DNA of 64,000 bases from Macrosoma leucophasiata (GCA_036365455.1 JAWQUS010000016.1:11369001-11433000); one strand, 5' to 3'; counted from the first letter of the stretch, positions 1-12,835 are shown. Translations and numbers: made by a program. Notes: a model not told the origin generated them from the letters alone.

Positions 1-87
1 ATAGAACTGGACTGAGGTATCTAGTGATCGTAAGAGGCGGCTAAAAGGAGAAATGAGACGCGGACGACAAGAGCGGGTGCTCTGGGG

Positions 88-302
88 GCCGACCGCCTAA
101 CTCAAATGCTTTCGTTTAGCTTTCTATTATGACAACATCTTTTCAGTTCCATACCACCTAACTTTTTCCTGGAAGTGTTTTAGTCCGCAAGTATATAGCA
201 GGTATCCGCAGGTACCTACTTAAGAGCAAAATGTTTTAATATGCCGTACGAAACGGACAATATAACGTCCTAAACAAAAGCATTTGAGTTAGGCGATCGG
301 TC
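88..302. repeat. Fold-back repeat
   Basis: Two imperfect inverted arms of about 28 bp (around 90-118 and 273-301) carry the shared core 'cctaactcaaatgctttcgt' on the left and its approximate complement on the right. The 150-bp interior is AT-rich and has no coding signal. It looks like a small non-autonomous DNA element, but no target duplication was identified. Confidence 0.5.
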
Positions 303-1060
303 CCCTGGTCGCCCATCGACGGTGATTGGGGTAGCCGCATGCCGTTATGTCAATTGCTAGGAGGCTTACAAAGACCCCGCAAAAAGCCTCATGGAGGCTA
401 TGTGTGCGGGGGGAACCAGAGCAGTGTATAGAGTATACCCGGATCCTCCCTTCATGCACTGAAGTCGGAGCCGTGGAGGTTTCAGACGGTCTGTTTATCC
501 CGTAAATGTAAATAGTGGCTATAAGAAGCTTTACTTATTGGTTATTGTGATTTGTATTACGTAAGATACCTACTGTATCTCGCGTAGGCATAAGGTCACG
601 CGAAGTTTGAGTGACGTTGCGGGCGGACCTAGGTTTAAATTTATTCAAATGTATGTTAAGCTTTGTCCAGTCAGAATGACTTATTATTATTATATAATGT
701 CACGTCACGCGCCTCAACTTTGTTTCAGCAAAAAAAAATAAACATTAGCCGGCAACAATGACCTTTGTCGTGGTCACAGATTTTACGATTACCATTGACA
801 GTGATCTTGGATTTTTTTTTAGTAGTATTATGCGATGCGGTTACGATTTACGTTTTTCATATTTAAATAAAAACGATTTATCTTTTATTATTAAGTTAGT
901 CGACCGTTGACCTGGTGAAGGTTGCAGGTAATCATTGGATGAGGGCGGCCCTGTGACTACCGTTCGTTGAGACAATGTTTGGGGGAGGCGTTTGTCCTAC
1001 AGTAGATATCTTTCGGTTGAAATAATTTTTACTTACTCAATGATGTTGATAGTGACGGTT
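303..1060. other. No gene recognised; GC-rich head
   Basis: The first 200 bases are richer in G and C than the rest of the window and look like an old retroelement fragment, but I could not place them in a family. The remainder is AT-rich with no open frame of note. Confidence 0.3.
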
Positions 1061-1069
1061 AATCTATAT

Positions 1070-1200
1070 GTATAAAAATCAATTGCTGTTCGTTTGTCTC
1101 ACTAAAACTCGAGAACGCCTATACCGATTTGGTTAATTTTAGTTTTGAATTATTTCTGGAAGTCCAGGTGAGGTTTAAAAGGTAAGAAAATATATATATT
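1070..1200 (+). repeat. Lepidopteran dispersed repeat fragment
   Basis: The stretch contains 'aattgctgttcgtttgtctc' followed by 'ctcgagaacgcctataccga', a pattern typical of a short non-autonomous repeat found widely in moth and butterfly genomes. Assignment is from memory of the pattern only. The ends are not defined. Confidence 0.4.
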
Positions 1201-1269
1201 TCTGGTAAATTTCAAATTAGAACCGGAAGGATATCGAACTTTGTACGATGATATTTTATTATTATAACA

Positions 1270-2284
1270 TTGATGTACTTATCGTTGAACGTTATGTAGT
1301 TATCTGTTTAACCTTTATACCCTCTAACTTGTAAGTACAGTCATACAAATACATATATAATGGATAGCTTTCTTATAGGGTCTTAGACTGATAGACGATC
1401 GACAACTAATGCCTAGTGATACTTTGGTAATCTTTGGAGATTTGCAATACCAATAGTTTTAGAAGGTTAACCAGTTAGCTAAGAGTCTTTTATTAAGAGT
1501 TAGCTTTAGTTAAGAGTTATTCCAACCTAACTAATCTGCTTACTATAACGGTTCGGTATTGGTTGAATAAGAAATCTTTCTGTTCAGTGTGAGTGAAAGA
1601 ATATTTCCATTATGGAGTCGAAACTGCAACTCATAAATATACTTTACTAACTAAACTACGCGGACTCCATTCTTGAAATAACGGTGATATCATTAATTTA
1701 GGTCTAATTTAGGTCTCTAATTCATCAATCCTACGTCAACATAACAGAAAGTTTCAGTTACTTCACAAAAATTGTAAGTAGGATGATAACAAAAAAACTA
1801 CTGGTCCTTCATGTGTCATTACAAGTTAAATTATATTAGTTCCCATGAAGTAGATATGCGCATACGTTATGACTGTCTAGGTCTCGTTGTAAACCTACTG
1901 CGTGTGAACGAAGCGACCTTGCTTTTAAAACTCGTAACTAGCTGTACCTTTATTTTTTATGCGTGTTTTTCCTCCAAAACAATTTACTGAGACAGATCTA
2001 ATGGAATAATGGTATTGTTCAATGTCATAAAAAATGATTCTCATAAATATTTTTTACTGATACCATTTGAGCAGTCAACGTGGGAGGAACTGTCCTACTG
2101 TTTCGTTGTTTGCTCGTGTCCGTTGAATAATTTATTTGTTGATGCAGAATAGATAATTATGTTATCAGTATCTATTTATTTAACATTCTGTATCATGATG
2201 GATAATTGATTTAGTTTTGTAGCATCACAAATAAACGCGGTTATTTTGCAACATATAAAAAAGTAGGTAAACTTTTAGAGTAAG
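1270..2284. other. AT-rich stretch, nothing recognised
   Basis: No open frame with recognisable protein content and no clear repeat family was seen on either strand. Confidence 0.4.
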
Positions 2285-2430
2285 TATTATGTATGTATCT
2301 TCATGAAAGGTCCCTAACGGAGTAGGCAGAAAGTACGGATCGCCAGATATCCCAGTCCTGACATATCTCCCGTGCCTCATCTACTCTGTGGATGGTTGCA
2401 GAGGCCCAGGAAGAGCAAGGCTGTCCTACC
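2285..2430 (-). mobile_element. LINE 3' end (RTE-like), degraded
   Basis: On the minus strand the end of a frame reads RVDEAREICQDWDIWRSVLS and a few more residues to a stop. It is followed by a tail with 'gatacatacata'. The same C-terminus and tail occur on the plus strand at 12376-12480, so both are 3' ends of one LINE family. The longer open frame on this strand up to 2636 has no further recognisable content. From the 'DIWR' C-terminus I infer an RTE-type reverse transcriptase. No catalytic domain is left. Confidence 0.6.
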
Positions 2431-5400
2431 ATGACCAAATAGGTCGAGTAAATACTGTCTGATGGTGGGGTCAAAAGTCTTAGGAATCGGTGTGCATGTA
2501 TGAAGAGAATGATGAATGTAGAGTAAGTTTTCATCAAGATTAACTGTTTTTCGTCAGGCCCCTCAGGACAAAGATGATCATCTTCGATAAAATCGTAAGG
2601 AACTGTCTTATTCTTAACATTGAAAACCTTTATCAATTTTGTCCGAAATTATGTGTATCACTTCTAATATCTACCAAGGAAGCTTAGACCTTAGTCAATT
2701 CATTTTTCTTGCAGATGAACCGTATATCGTAATATTTAAAAGAAAATTTACTCCTTAATACACAATAAATAAAAACCAATATTGAGTAGGTAACGCATAG
2801 GTTTTACATTTTCCATCTCAATTTCCATATACGCCTATTATACCAAATCTATTCATAGTTCAGTTAATTATGACAATTCAATGGGATGATTGCGATTAAC
2901 AGTAATCTCTATGATCGCTTTAAGCACATCATTGATATCAATTCCAGCCGCTAATGATGTGAGCAATCGAAACTAATCGAATCATGTGTTTACGTAATAC
3001 AATTTGAACCACAAATTGGCAAAAACCCGTAAATTAACCTTGCTCTGGGTTTCGTTAGCGCTTCAAAAACTCGTCTATTAGTGTTGCCAACTTACATTCT
3101 TTGTTCGATGCATGGAAAATTTTATCAAACAAGTTTCATGTCAAAAGTCGATTTTATAGACCTTATATAGACAACCCTAATAGAGACAGTGGATATAGTG
3201 AATCCTCCGGGAATTGCAAAAAATATGATGAAGCCTCACGTGCACATTGCTCTGAGATGCATCAAGGGAGGATAGTTTTAACTTTTTCGACCCATAAGAT
3301 GTTCACATCAAGGGAAACGCAAATTCCTACTATACATAAGGCCGGGGAGGAAGAAAACCTTTCCCTGAAATATGAAGGGAAATATAGCAATAATTATATG
3401 GGTTGGCAACCCATATGTCTGTATACATTTATTCTCCTATCATAAAGTAAGTCATCCGACCAAAAGCCATTTAATCGTCAGTCCGAAATCCTATAAAATC
3501 TACGTCCGCGCATGGCATCGTAAATGCACCCTATATCGATAAAAACTTCATAAAAACGAACGAAACGAAATTTCTTTGCACGTTGCAATGAGTTTTACTG
3601 ATGCCGCCTAACTCGTATTGGATTCGCCTTCGGTTTTATTACTTTGTGGTATCGCGTAATGTCTGTCACAAATATATACGATAGAAGGTTAATGTCGGTC
3701 AAGATGGGATGGTATCACAGTAGGTATTACTTAATCCTAATAGTATGTATTATATGTACAGAACAAAAGGAGTCTATTCCATTTTCGGAGCCGGGCGTAT
3801 TGCTCGAGTTAATGCTTAGTTGTTGCAACATTGTCGTGATTATACTGCGCGTGCGCCGCTCGAAGTTGCTACACCATAATGTAGTGCTTGGTTTTTATTA
3901 GTGTCCTCAATCCAATCCGTTGTTGAAACCGAAATAATAATAATTTAATACTAGGTTAATTATAATTTAAAACTATTATTATTTCGATTTTTAAGCAGAC
4001 AAACTGTTTCTGTAAGGTTTCTGTGTTGTCTTGACAGTTTAATAGCTTGTAACCTGAAAGAAGGACAACGGTTACCTTTATTCCAATTAAATCTGTTCAC
4101 ACGGGTAAAATGGCAGTAAAAACTGATTCGATAAATAAACATAACTAAAATTATTAAATTATACAGTATTCAAACTTCAACTATGACTTACCTAATTGCT
4201 AAAATAGTTCTTATCGAATGAGTTTAATAGTTTTTTACGAGTACTAGATTTTGTTAAAGGTCACGCATGCGGGGCAAGGTGAAAGTTTTTTTTTATAGCC
4301 TGGCCATTTGTGGACACGTTGTTTGTCGCTCTGATGCGTATCTTCTTTGAATAAGTTTAATATTACAAATGCCATTCTAAGAATTGAGTATGATATTTAT
4401 GGTGATTTTTATTAAATGTTATCAGCTTTCAAAACACATTTGTTCTTTAGCCGATTTCTATGCTACGAGAAAATGTCCACAGTTTCTAAGCGATGTATTT
4501 TTATCTTATTAAACCCATGTGTTTGTAGTCAATCTATGGATATTGATATCCATTAGGTATACTTAAAAAAAAGTTCAATATGAGTAAGTATATCTTGGAA
4601 CAACTTGAATGTATATAATAGTTTTAATAGAATTAGGTAAATATACGAGTAATAAGGCGAAAAACTATAATATCTGTACGAATGTATGAACGATGTTATT
4701 TGTTATGTGACGCTGTGGTTTTAATATCATGTCGAAACCAGTCGTTCATTAGCAGGATTGCATATTGTACATAATGAGATATTTAGGCTTTATGTCACGC
4801 AAATGACGCGAATTCGCAATCAATGTGACCGCAAGCGTGATTCCGTGCTCGGCCATTGCGTCGCTTTGACCGGGTAATGTACCATTGACAAATCCACATC
4901 GGACAATGTGGAAAATTGGAGAGTTACCAACTTTGGGCATTCTTCCTAATACTGGAGGTTTTATTTTAAATATCACACAGCTTTTCCCATATCAATCAAC
5001 TGAAATTATAGAAAAGAATAAAGACCGATTGAATTATTATTCCTTCTACAAGGTCCTGTTTCTGACAGAGAACCTGTAGAATCTACCTAGATTAGGTAAC
5101 TAATGATAAAAAAATTGTACAACCTCTTTCAGTAGAGTATTAGTCAAAGTATGTATGCTTTTGTAAGATTTTATTGCACAACTTACCTTACTTTATTCAC
5201 TGATAATATAGGTACCTACCTACATTTGTTAAATTGTGTTGACTTATAAAATAAATGAGTAAATAATAGTCAATACTCATATCTACAATTTTTTCTTTAC
5301 TTGAGTGGTTTAGTTGAGAAAAATAACTTTAGGGAAAAGTTTTCAAATGGTTGGCAACATTGTATTGGACAAACCGACGTTTACTCGAATGCCCTTAATT

Positions 5401-7015
5401 ATCACGTTACGCAATTGTTGGCGGCAATGCGTTTGATATACTCTGCCTTATCTGCAGTGCATTCTCAGTTTAGATAAGCTAATGAATTTAACTCAATCAA
5501 GTTTAATAGCTGTTGTTTCGATGGAGCTTATCTAAGACATACATATTTATCTATAACTTGCACTGTAGGTACATTATATTAATATGATGCAATATTAGTT
5601 TTACGAGTTGTGGTTGTATTAGTCTTAGTACTCATACGTGGAGTCACGTGGCTCAATGTACTTGGGTTGTTACTTGTTAATTTGCTACCCCTATAAAAAA
5701 ATATTGACACAGATACTAACAGGGAACTGCCTGATTGACCACGTACACACCGTTATGTAAAAGCTAAATTTGATTGTTTTTGGATAACTGGAGAGTTCCC
5801 TGGCTGAACCTAACTGAAAGAAAAATGATTTAAAAGACGAAAATGTACTATTGTGTTTCTTTAAATTCAATTAATAAACCAACCGCTTTTGTTAAAACCA
5901 AACGAAATAGATTATTTATGTGATTCCGGCATAGAATGTTTCATCTCTCAACCCGGTCCAATTTGGTTGCTTCATACAAAATTGAAGGCAGAGAAACGAA
6001 TGGGACTGTCAATCACAATGAATGACAGCTCAATAGATGTGTTTTATACCATTAGGAACATAATAATTTCATTAAGAAATAACAGTGATAGTGGACATGC
6101 GAATATCGTCAAATTAGAGTTATTTAATAGGCGATAAGAAACTGTGGACTTGTGGGAAGAGAGTAGTTATGTAACCAACAGCGACAGTTGGAATAAATCG
6201 GAACGATGCTCTGCGGCCTCGTTCCGAAAACTTCACGTTTACCTCTGCAAAATAAGTTAAAAGTTATGAATGTTAAAATGCATAAATGCAAATCGTATTA
6301 CATTGGCGCCATTTCAACTTTGCCGCTGGTCATTTTGATATATAAAATATTCACAATATCTTTCTCTATGTGGTTTTCGTAAGTTTGAGAAAGGACATAG
6401 CGTGATATAAGCACCTAAAAAAAAGTTTTTTAGTTAGTCTTTGCGTTTTTCGTCAATTAATGAACTGCAAATTGTTACTTTATTAATGTTTACTTAGGTT
6501 TTAGAGAATTCTATTCTACAGAAGCATAACAGTTAGTCCTCAGAATTCGTAAGGTTTTATGTACCATCGAAAATAGTCTGGTAGATCAGGTCGGTGCTTT
6601 GTCTATGTGTCGATAAAGTCTAATTTGCAACGGTTTTGGATCACAGGAAGCTTCTTCGATGTTACCTATATATTCCATATGTCCTTTATCATCAACTATA
6701 CACATATGTCATTACCACTATATGTAAATAATTAAAAAGGTTAAATTAATAAGGTAAATTAAAGCTTTATTTTGTATTCGCAGAAGTTTCATTTTGTATT
6801 TACCTTTAAGGAAACAAGATTTATAAATATGTAAATGATAAAGCTCTTGTGACCTTAAGTTAGCCCAATTGCCAGAGCCGAAAAGTAGAATATTCTGGTG
6901 CAGAATAGTGAGGAGACCCGACCCCACATAATGGGAAAAGAAGAGGTCAAAGAAAAAGAAGAAGATAAAGCTACTGTGACCTATATTATTGAAATATTTA
7001 ACATTTATTATGGTA
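2431..7015. other. 4.6 kb without a recognised gene
   Basis: The stretch is AT-rich. Open frames of 60-114 codons occur (for example 3101-3445 plus), but none has a recognisable motif, a biased composition or a good splice context. Around 6890-6950 a short GC-richer patch resembles a worn retroelement tail. Nothing else is supported. Confidence 0.4.
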
Positions 7016-7019
7016 CCCC

Positions 7020-7357
7020 AATGTATACAAATAAATAAAATTCGAGTGTGTGTATGTAATATAAAAATAACCGTTTTTTACTAAATGCATATATATGTAT
7101 AAACGGTACATATACCAAAACAACATTTTTTACAATTTTTGTCTGTCTGTCTGTCTGTCAATCTGTCTATCTGTTTGTTGGGGCTAGTCTCGGGAACGGT
7201 TGGACCGATTTTGACGGGACTTTCACTGGCATATAGCTTATGTAATAAAAGGAACTTAGGCTACTTTCATACTAGCTGCGCCCACGACTTCGTCGGGGTA
7301 GATACTGAATAATCATAAATACTCACGCGGACGAAGTCGCGGGCACAGCTAGTTTAA
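7020..7357 (+). repeat. Helitron-like non-autonomous repeat, copy 1
   Basis: This repeat of about 330 bp has a (CTGT)n stretch at 7138-7160 and ends in a long hairpin (about 7273-7354). The hairpin arms carry 'actagctgcgcccacgactt' and its near complement, and the end is 'cacagctagt'. A second full copy lies in reverse at 38820-39136 and a shortened one at 46644-46800. The hairpin just before a CTAG end and the lack of a target duplication fit non-autonomous Helitrons of Lepidoptera. The family name is not certain. Confidence 0.65.
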
Positions 7358-7647
7358 AATAAATCTCATTGTAAGAGATAAGAAATATAAAAGTAAAAAA
7401 TAACCGCAACTTAATTAAGAACTTCCAGCGATTCAATTAGAGGAACAACGTTCTTTGCTTATAAATAAACGGGTGTTACGTGAAATTCCGGTGAGATTGA
7501 GGACTTTGTTTCGCGAATTTTACACGTTAGCTACGGTAACAATGGGGATTATTGTTTCGTGTCTTGTATTTGGGTTGTTCCTCGTGTATAATGGATTTAA
7601 TGGATAAATATGTTTGTTATGCTTGAATACGTAAAGTAATTTCTTGT

Positions 7648-7700
7648 TTTTTTTTATGTAATGGAAATGGTAAACAAGCATGCAGTTCACATTGAGTAAA
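7648..7700 (-). repeat. Family A repeat, short tail fragment
   Basis: A T-run followed by a diverged 'aagcatgcagttcacattga' tail matches only the A-tailed end of the family A repeat described at 9457-9745. The rest of the copy is absent. Confidence 0.6.
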
Positions 7701-8783
7701 GTTATTCTTATCTGCGCAGCACAACCTCTGTTTATATTCCTTTTCCACTCAAAGGTGTATCAATCCCTTTAGATTAGACACTTTATTGCATCACTCGGCT
7801 TACATATATTACAAAATCAATTAAAACAGCAGATTACACTAAGAATAATAATGGTAGCCCTGTTGATCGGCGACCTTAACCTGGTACGTTCCAATCGTTT
7901 GAGGATGTGATGTCCTCAGGGGCTATATTTGGTATAGCCGCTTGGCGGGCATTGCAATTATATTATACCTAACGTTCATTACAACGTAATGGATCGTATC
8001 GAGATTAAGACTGATTTTGTGCTATTGCTATTCAAGGCAAACTTGCTTAAAATAGCTTCTTCAATTGCATTATCTGCCTAACTACATAGACTTATAGAAC
8101 GAGGATTCGTAGGTTTAAGTTTTCTAAAACGCAATGATTTCGAAGTATTTCCTATTATTCAGATTCTTGGCAGTGTCTTAATTATAAATTTTACTCAGAC
8201 GGCAAATATTTAGTAACTTAGGTAGTATTAATATACTTAGTACAATAGTAGTAATACAATTCATTCTGTATTACAACATTTACAATAAGTTATTCACTAT
8301 TTCACTATCGTCGAATATATGAAAACACTGTTTACACTTTAGGTTTTTATGATATCCGCAAACACTTATCATTGCTGTCCAATGTAAATATAAAAGACGA
8401 GAGCCGCATATTTGCAATAGCAAATAGTTATTTTATTATTTAAATAACACTTTATCACTCTAACGATAAACTAAACATACTTTTCTTTTTTTCTAGTTGC
8501 GAAACCTGCGTTTTTGTCTTTTTAAAATAAACAATGACGATGCTATCTATTGGGACCGGAACCGACGGTCATTGTTGATGGTTTGATAGAATTTTGCTTA
8601 TCAAAGTCACTTTCCAATTGTATCTAAAATGACCAAAAACGTCAAAATATAGTTCAAAAAATTTATTAGGTAAGAAATTGCATTTTTTATACGTAGGTAT
8701 GATGTGTGTTTAAAGCTTAAAAACCAACTTTCACTTGAATGGTAAGCTCAATTTTAGCTGATACGTGAAGAATTTACTTTTTC
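7701..8783. other. AT-rich stretch, nothing recognised
   Basis: No open frame or repeat could be supported on either strand. The stretch is cut off on the right by the SINE target duplication at 8784. Confidence 0.4.
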
Positions 8784-9198
8784 TTATAGGTTGAGAGCGC
8801 ATGAAGCGATTGAAGCGCGCATGGCCCAGCGGCTGGTGTAGATCGTAAGCGATCTGCTCGGTTAAGCACTACGGGCGCGGTCGGGTAGTGTGATGGGTGA
8901 CCGCTAGTGGCAAATTAAATGCGCGTTTCCGTGCTTCGGAGGGCACGTTAAGCCGTCGGTCCCGGTTGCTATCGATAGATAGCAGTCGTTAAACTTGTCG
9001 GAGGCCTTATGGGCGGTTTGAAAAACATCCGACAGCGGGTTGGCCACTAACCCACCCACCTCCACCAATCCGCATTGGAGCAGCGTGGTGGAATAAGCTC
9101 CAGGCCTCTCCCCCCAAAAAGGGGACAGACTCGTGCCCAGCAGTGGAACGTATAATGGGTTGCCATTATTATTATATTATTATTATTATAGGTTGAGA
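8784..9198 (+). mobile_element. 5S rRNA-headed SINE with 13-bp target duplication
   Basis: The body (8797-9185) is flanked by perfect 13-bp copies of 'ttataggttgaga' at 8784-8796 and 9186-9198. That is seen directly and marks a retroposed insert. The 5' part (about 8845-8920) resembles the internal promoter half of 5S rRNA: 'gttaagca', then 'cgggcgcggt', then 'gatgggtgaccgc' occur in the right order and at about the right spacing. The 3' part (about 9050-9150) has 'gcattggagcagcgtggtgg' and 'gcccagcagtgg', typical of a non-LTR element tail in Lepidoptera, and ends in an (ATT)n run. I infer a 5S-derived (SINE3-like) element mobilised by a LINE. The 71-codon minus-strand frame across it is a by-product. 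Similarity to 5S is partial, so the head could be a rearranged pseudogene. Confidence 0.75.
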
Positions 9199-9456
9199 CA
9201 CAAATTATTTCTGTATACTTGCAATAGCTAACGATTTGCGATGTTTCTACTTTCGAGGACAAATTCTAAATGAAAATAAGCAAACTACACACATACCTAC
9301 CTACTCCTACATATCAACGTGCACACCTGTTTCTTCTGATATTTAAATATAAATCGAAATATATATATGTACCTATGTATAACAGTTACTTATTTAGTAA
9401 ATATGTTGAACAATTTTCATAGCATAATAACATGCAAAATCTTGTAAACATTTACA

Positions 9457-9745
9457 TTTTTACTGGTGGCAGAGCTCCAGTGACAGAGATCGCGGGCGTA
9501 GGCACCACCGCATTACCTAATATACTTGCCGCTATATGGTAGTGTTCAGCACTATCGTGTTCCGGTCAGGTACCACCTGACCGGAATGTACGGCCCTGTA
9601 ATTTCCGACACAGAGGCATAACACCTTAGGCCTCAAGAGTGGTAACGCATCTGCATTTTGACATTGGTCTTTGTGTGGGTGTCTATAGGCTGCAGTCATC
9701 ACTTAACATCAATGTGAACTGCACGCTTGCAAAAAGGAAAGAAAA
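9457..9745 (+). repeat. Family A repeat, full-length copy
   Basis: This is the reference copy for family A here. It starts at 'tactggtggcagagctccag', runs through conserved blocks such as 'gtagtgttcagcactatcgt' and 'ctataggctgcagtcatcac', and ends at an A-rich tail. Complete copies are about 290 bp. The A-tail suggests spread by reverse transcription. I could not find clear pol III A and B boxes, so it may be a SINE with an unusual head or the 3' end of a LINE. Functional content is not apparent. Confidence 0.8.
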
Positions 9746-11028
9746 GAAACATACGTAATATTTGTGAACCTACATCATTTTGAATCTGTGAGATAAATTA
9801 GTTATGCGTGTTTATAAAACAATAGAACAGGGATATCAGCCATATTTATTTATATCGATCAATAACTAAAGTATGAGAAATATTTCATTCATTCATTTCA
9901 GATAAAAACGCGGAATATAATGTAATGTTCGCTCTAAAAATTAAGTATGTAACGTGTTACATACAATTTAATCAAATTGCGCGCGATGTATAAATCAAGA
10001 ACAAAAGAAGAATGTGTAATAAAATACAATAAAGCGATTACATACTTTCTGCCTCGTCACTTCCACGAATTCGTGCTCCGGTAATGAATAGTCAAATGTA
10101 CCTGAAACAAATACAAGAATATCGTTATAACCTGCAATATTACCCATAAAAGTAAAGTGGGCACAGTCGTTAAGTTAACGGTACATTTAGCAACGTTTTA
10201 TTTATGTTACGTTGCTACCGTCAAACGTTAACGACTCTCCTAATAACACTCATAATGGAGAAAGGATGTTTGTACTGATTATGTTCGGATTTATAGCAAG
10301 GACATTCGGACTTATCAAACATTCAGTTTTGTAAAACGTTAATTGACCATCGTACTCGTAATTTGACGTACCTATTTATTGTGTTAACTAAGGTACAAGA
10401 TTTATTTTAATCACCGATCTGATTCTTATAAAACACTCAATCATCCCATGAAATCAAATCAAAAAGAACTAACGTCGAAGAAACTATGATGTCGAAAATT
10501 TGAATTCATTTTATAATAATTACCTAATGTATTTTTTCAGGGTTTTCAGGCGTAATTAGTTAGTACTTTGTAGGTCACATTGATTGACACGTTGATTGTA
10601 GACTTTGCAGTTGAAAAGCAATCAAATTAAATGTAGAGTACCTACCTACTCAATATGTGTGAGCCTTGGACATTGTGGTCAATTGGTAATAAGCTTCAAT
10701 CATACTCCCATTACAGTGATGCCTACATTCATTTGTAGCTAATGAATGCTAAGTTATATTTTAGCGTGAATTATAGAGTATCATATTGATATACGTACTT
10801 ATTTTAATTCGGCGCGTATTCCGAACGAAAATTTCCCTATTCACATTAATTAAATACCTACTAAATACATTCTTTTGTTCGACTCCAAAAACAGAAGTCG
10901 GTTCAATGTTGTATGAATGTTTTTCATGTGCACCAAGATCTCCATTCACAGAGGATCGATTTTTTTTTAATTTTCTATTTATCTTAATTATTGCGTGTGG
11001 TCGCCGTAAGCTGACTTATTCGTTCAAC
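9746..11028. other. No gene recognised
   Basis: AT-rich sequence. The overlapping small frames at 10761-11049 on both strands have no recognisable content. A short 'gaagtcggtt' at about 10900 recalls the ends of a lepidopteran repeat seen at 16405-17090. Confidence 0.35.
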
Positions 11029-11030
11029 AG

Positions 11031-11272
11031 GCTTCGACCACCTAACTAAATCTAGTTAGGTGGTCGAAGCAATCGAACCAATCGGTTTAACTATTGCTAT
11101 AGTTATTTATTTCTTACAGTTTCATACAAATAACGAAAGCAACAGGGATAATCAGTTGCAATACATATATTGCTTTAGGTAGGATAGCCGTAGCCAGCAT
11201 CACTTTAAGTTATTGCTTTCATAAACTGTAAGAAATCGCAAACTTTAGCCAGAGCCATAGCAATAACTTTAG
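11031..11272. repeat. Fold-back element with a perfect hairpin at its edge
   Basis: A perfect hairpin with 18-bp arms and a 4-nt spacer lies at 11031-11070 ('gcttcgaccacctaacta'). Immediately to the right, about 11085-11135 pairs with about 11215-11272: 'ttcttacagtttcat' faces 'ataaactgtaagaa', and 'ctattgctatag' faces 'catagcaata'. This is a nested fold-back without coding capacity, probably a MITE. Confidence 0.6.
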
Positions 11273-11641
11273 GAGTATGTTGTACGCCATACTATTGCGT
11301 CATATTATCACAAGTGAAGCCATTGTGTCCACTAGCGTAATAATCATAACCTTGTTAATAACCAGCACAATTGCGTTGCGTGTTGATGACTGCGTATGCA
11401 TCACGCATCGACACCCAGCCTCAGTAAACACAACGTTTGAATTATTGATGTGTATTATCATTATTGTAATGATACAATTAGGTATAACAAAATAGAACAA
11501 CGTATTTGTTGTTGATGCAAATATTGAATGGTTGGACAATTAGCTTTACATTATTGCCTTAGCAAAACGACGAAAAAAAAAATACTTTCAGTAAGCCTTT
11601 TCTCATTCAGCATGAAACAAAGTTGCTAAGTGTCGGTTTAT

Positions 11642-11905
11642 GTTGACATAAAATGAATATTATAAAAATATTAAGTATAAATGCGAAAGTTTGTATGTTT
11701 GTTTCTTTGTTACTCCTTCACGCAAAAACTGTTGAACCGATTTTCATGAAATTTGGCAAACACATAGAAGGTAACGGATTTACACCTAGGATAGTTTTTA
11801 TAACGAAAAAATATTCCTGTGGGATGCCATGGGATGATTTGATGAGTATCCACCAATTACGCGAAAAGCGCCCTACACGCGGGCGGAGCCGCGGGCAACA
11901 AATAA
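11642..11905 (+). repeat. Helitron-like (Lep1-type) repeat
   Basis: The copy begins near 'aagtataaatgcgaaagttt', continues with 'gttgaaccgattttcatgaa', and ends with 'gggcggagccgcgggcaaca'. A second member lies at 54592-54791. The 132-codon plus frame lying over it is a by-product of the repeat. The name Lep1 is from memory of lepidopteran Helitron-like elements and is not proven here. Confidence 0.6.
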
Positions 11906-12104
11906 TTCATTATAATCAGACAGATTTTATTAAAATAAGATATTTAACATATAACGTTTTGTTTGTTAAATACGAACAAACAATTTATTTATTAAGTGAC
12001 TATCGTTTCCGAGATCATTTTCCTTTGAGTATCGTTCGGTCTTGTATATGAACGGACGTTAAAGTTAAGATGTAAAGGGTATTCGTATGCTTTGTGATAG
12101 TAGA

Positions 12105-12170
12105 TTTACTGCTGATCCTGGATTCGATGTCCTGGTCGGAGTCAATAGCTATTGCCACTTGGCCACCGAG
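12105..12170 (+). repeat. Possible tRNA-SINE remnant
   Basis: A B-box-like 'cctggattcgatgtcc' is present, but there is no convincing A box and no target duplication, so this is only a weak remnant of a tRNA-type SINE. Confidence 0.3.
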
Positions 12171-12375
12171 ATAATTTTATTATGAAAAAGGTTTTGATTT
12201 GTAACAAATACGTTTTTTTAATCAATTTTAATTAATTATGTTTGTACCTACTTGATGAATATTATAATATTTTATGTTCCAGGTTGCAGTGACTGACATA
12301 CTGTCAGTCCAGCAATTGGATAATTAGAATAAGAATAGGAACAAGAATAATAAGAACAATCAGAACAATAGAATA

Positions 12376-12482
12376 GTAGACGAGGCACGAGAGGTATGTC
12401 AGGACCGGGATATCTGGCGCTCCACACTCTCTGCCTACCCCGTTGGGGACCTGGCGTGAAGATACATACATACATACATAGA
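12376..12482 (+). mobile_element. LINE 3' end (RTE-like) with tetranucleotide tail
   Basis: The plus strand reads VDEAREVCQDRDIWRSTLSA and then a few more residues to a TGA stop at 12457-12459. It is followed by an (ATAC)n tail to about 12480. It matches the minus-strand piece at 2285-2430 closely. The insert is strongly 5' truncated, which is usual for LINEs, and no reverse transcriptase motif remains. The protein end fits RTE-type elements by resemblance only. Confidence 0.65.
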
Positions 12483-12687
12483 ACAACAGAAGAGTAACCT
12501 AATAAGTATTATAAGCATGCTAGTATAGATAAAACCAAAATTGACGGCTTAACAAGGCAATTACATAGTAATTATGCTTAGTAGTATATTAGCTTAACAA
12601 AATAAAATCGAACAGCACACATTAATTAAGAGAATAATGAATACAAAAGAAGCCCTGCAGAATGCAGTTTTATAAACATGCAACTGT

Positions 12688-12835
12688 ATGGCCCTGTAAT
12701 AACTAACGCTGAGGCAAAACAACTTAACCTTCGGGGATGGCAACGCATCTGCATTTTGACCCTTAGCTTATGTAGAAATGTCTATAGATTCCAGCATTCA
12801 CTTACCATTTGCGCCCACCATAAGATAAAAAACGC
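12688..12835 (+). repeat. Family A repeat, old diverged copy
   Basis: The order of blocks is that of family A ('tatggccctgtaat', 'ggcaacgcatctgcattttg', 'gtctatag'), but many bases differ and the head is missing. The 65-codon frame across it is not a gene. Confidence 0.6.

Noticed and set aside
2301..2636. 111-codon minus-strand frame as a host gene
   Set aside because: Only the last 30 or so residues are recognisable, and they match the LINE end at 12376-12459.
7138..7160. (CTGT)n run as an independent microsatellite locus
   Set aside because: It is an internal part of the Helitron-like repeat at 7020-7357, and a similar run is inside the repeat at 54592-54791.
11653..12051. 132-codon plus-strand open frame
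   Set aside because: It overlaps the Helitron-like repeat at 11642-11905. The protein reading contains the translated repeat pattern and no domain.
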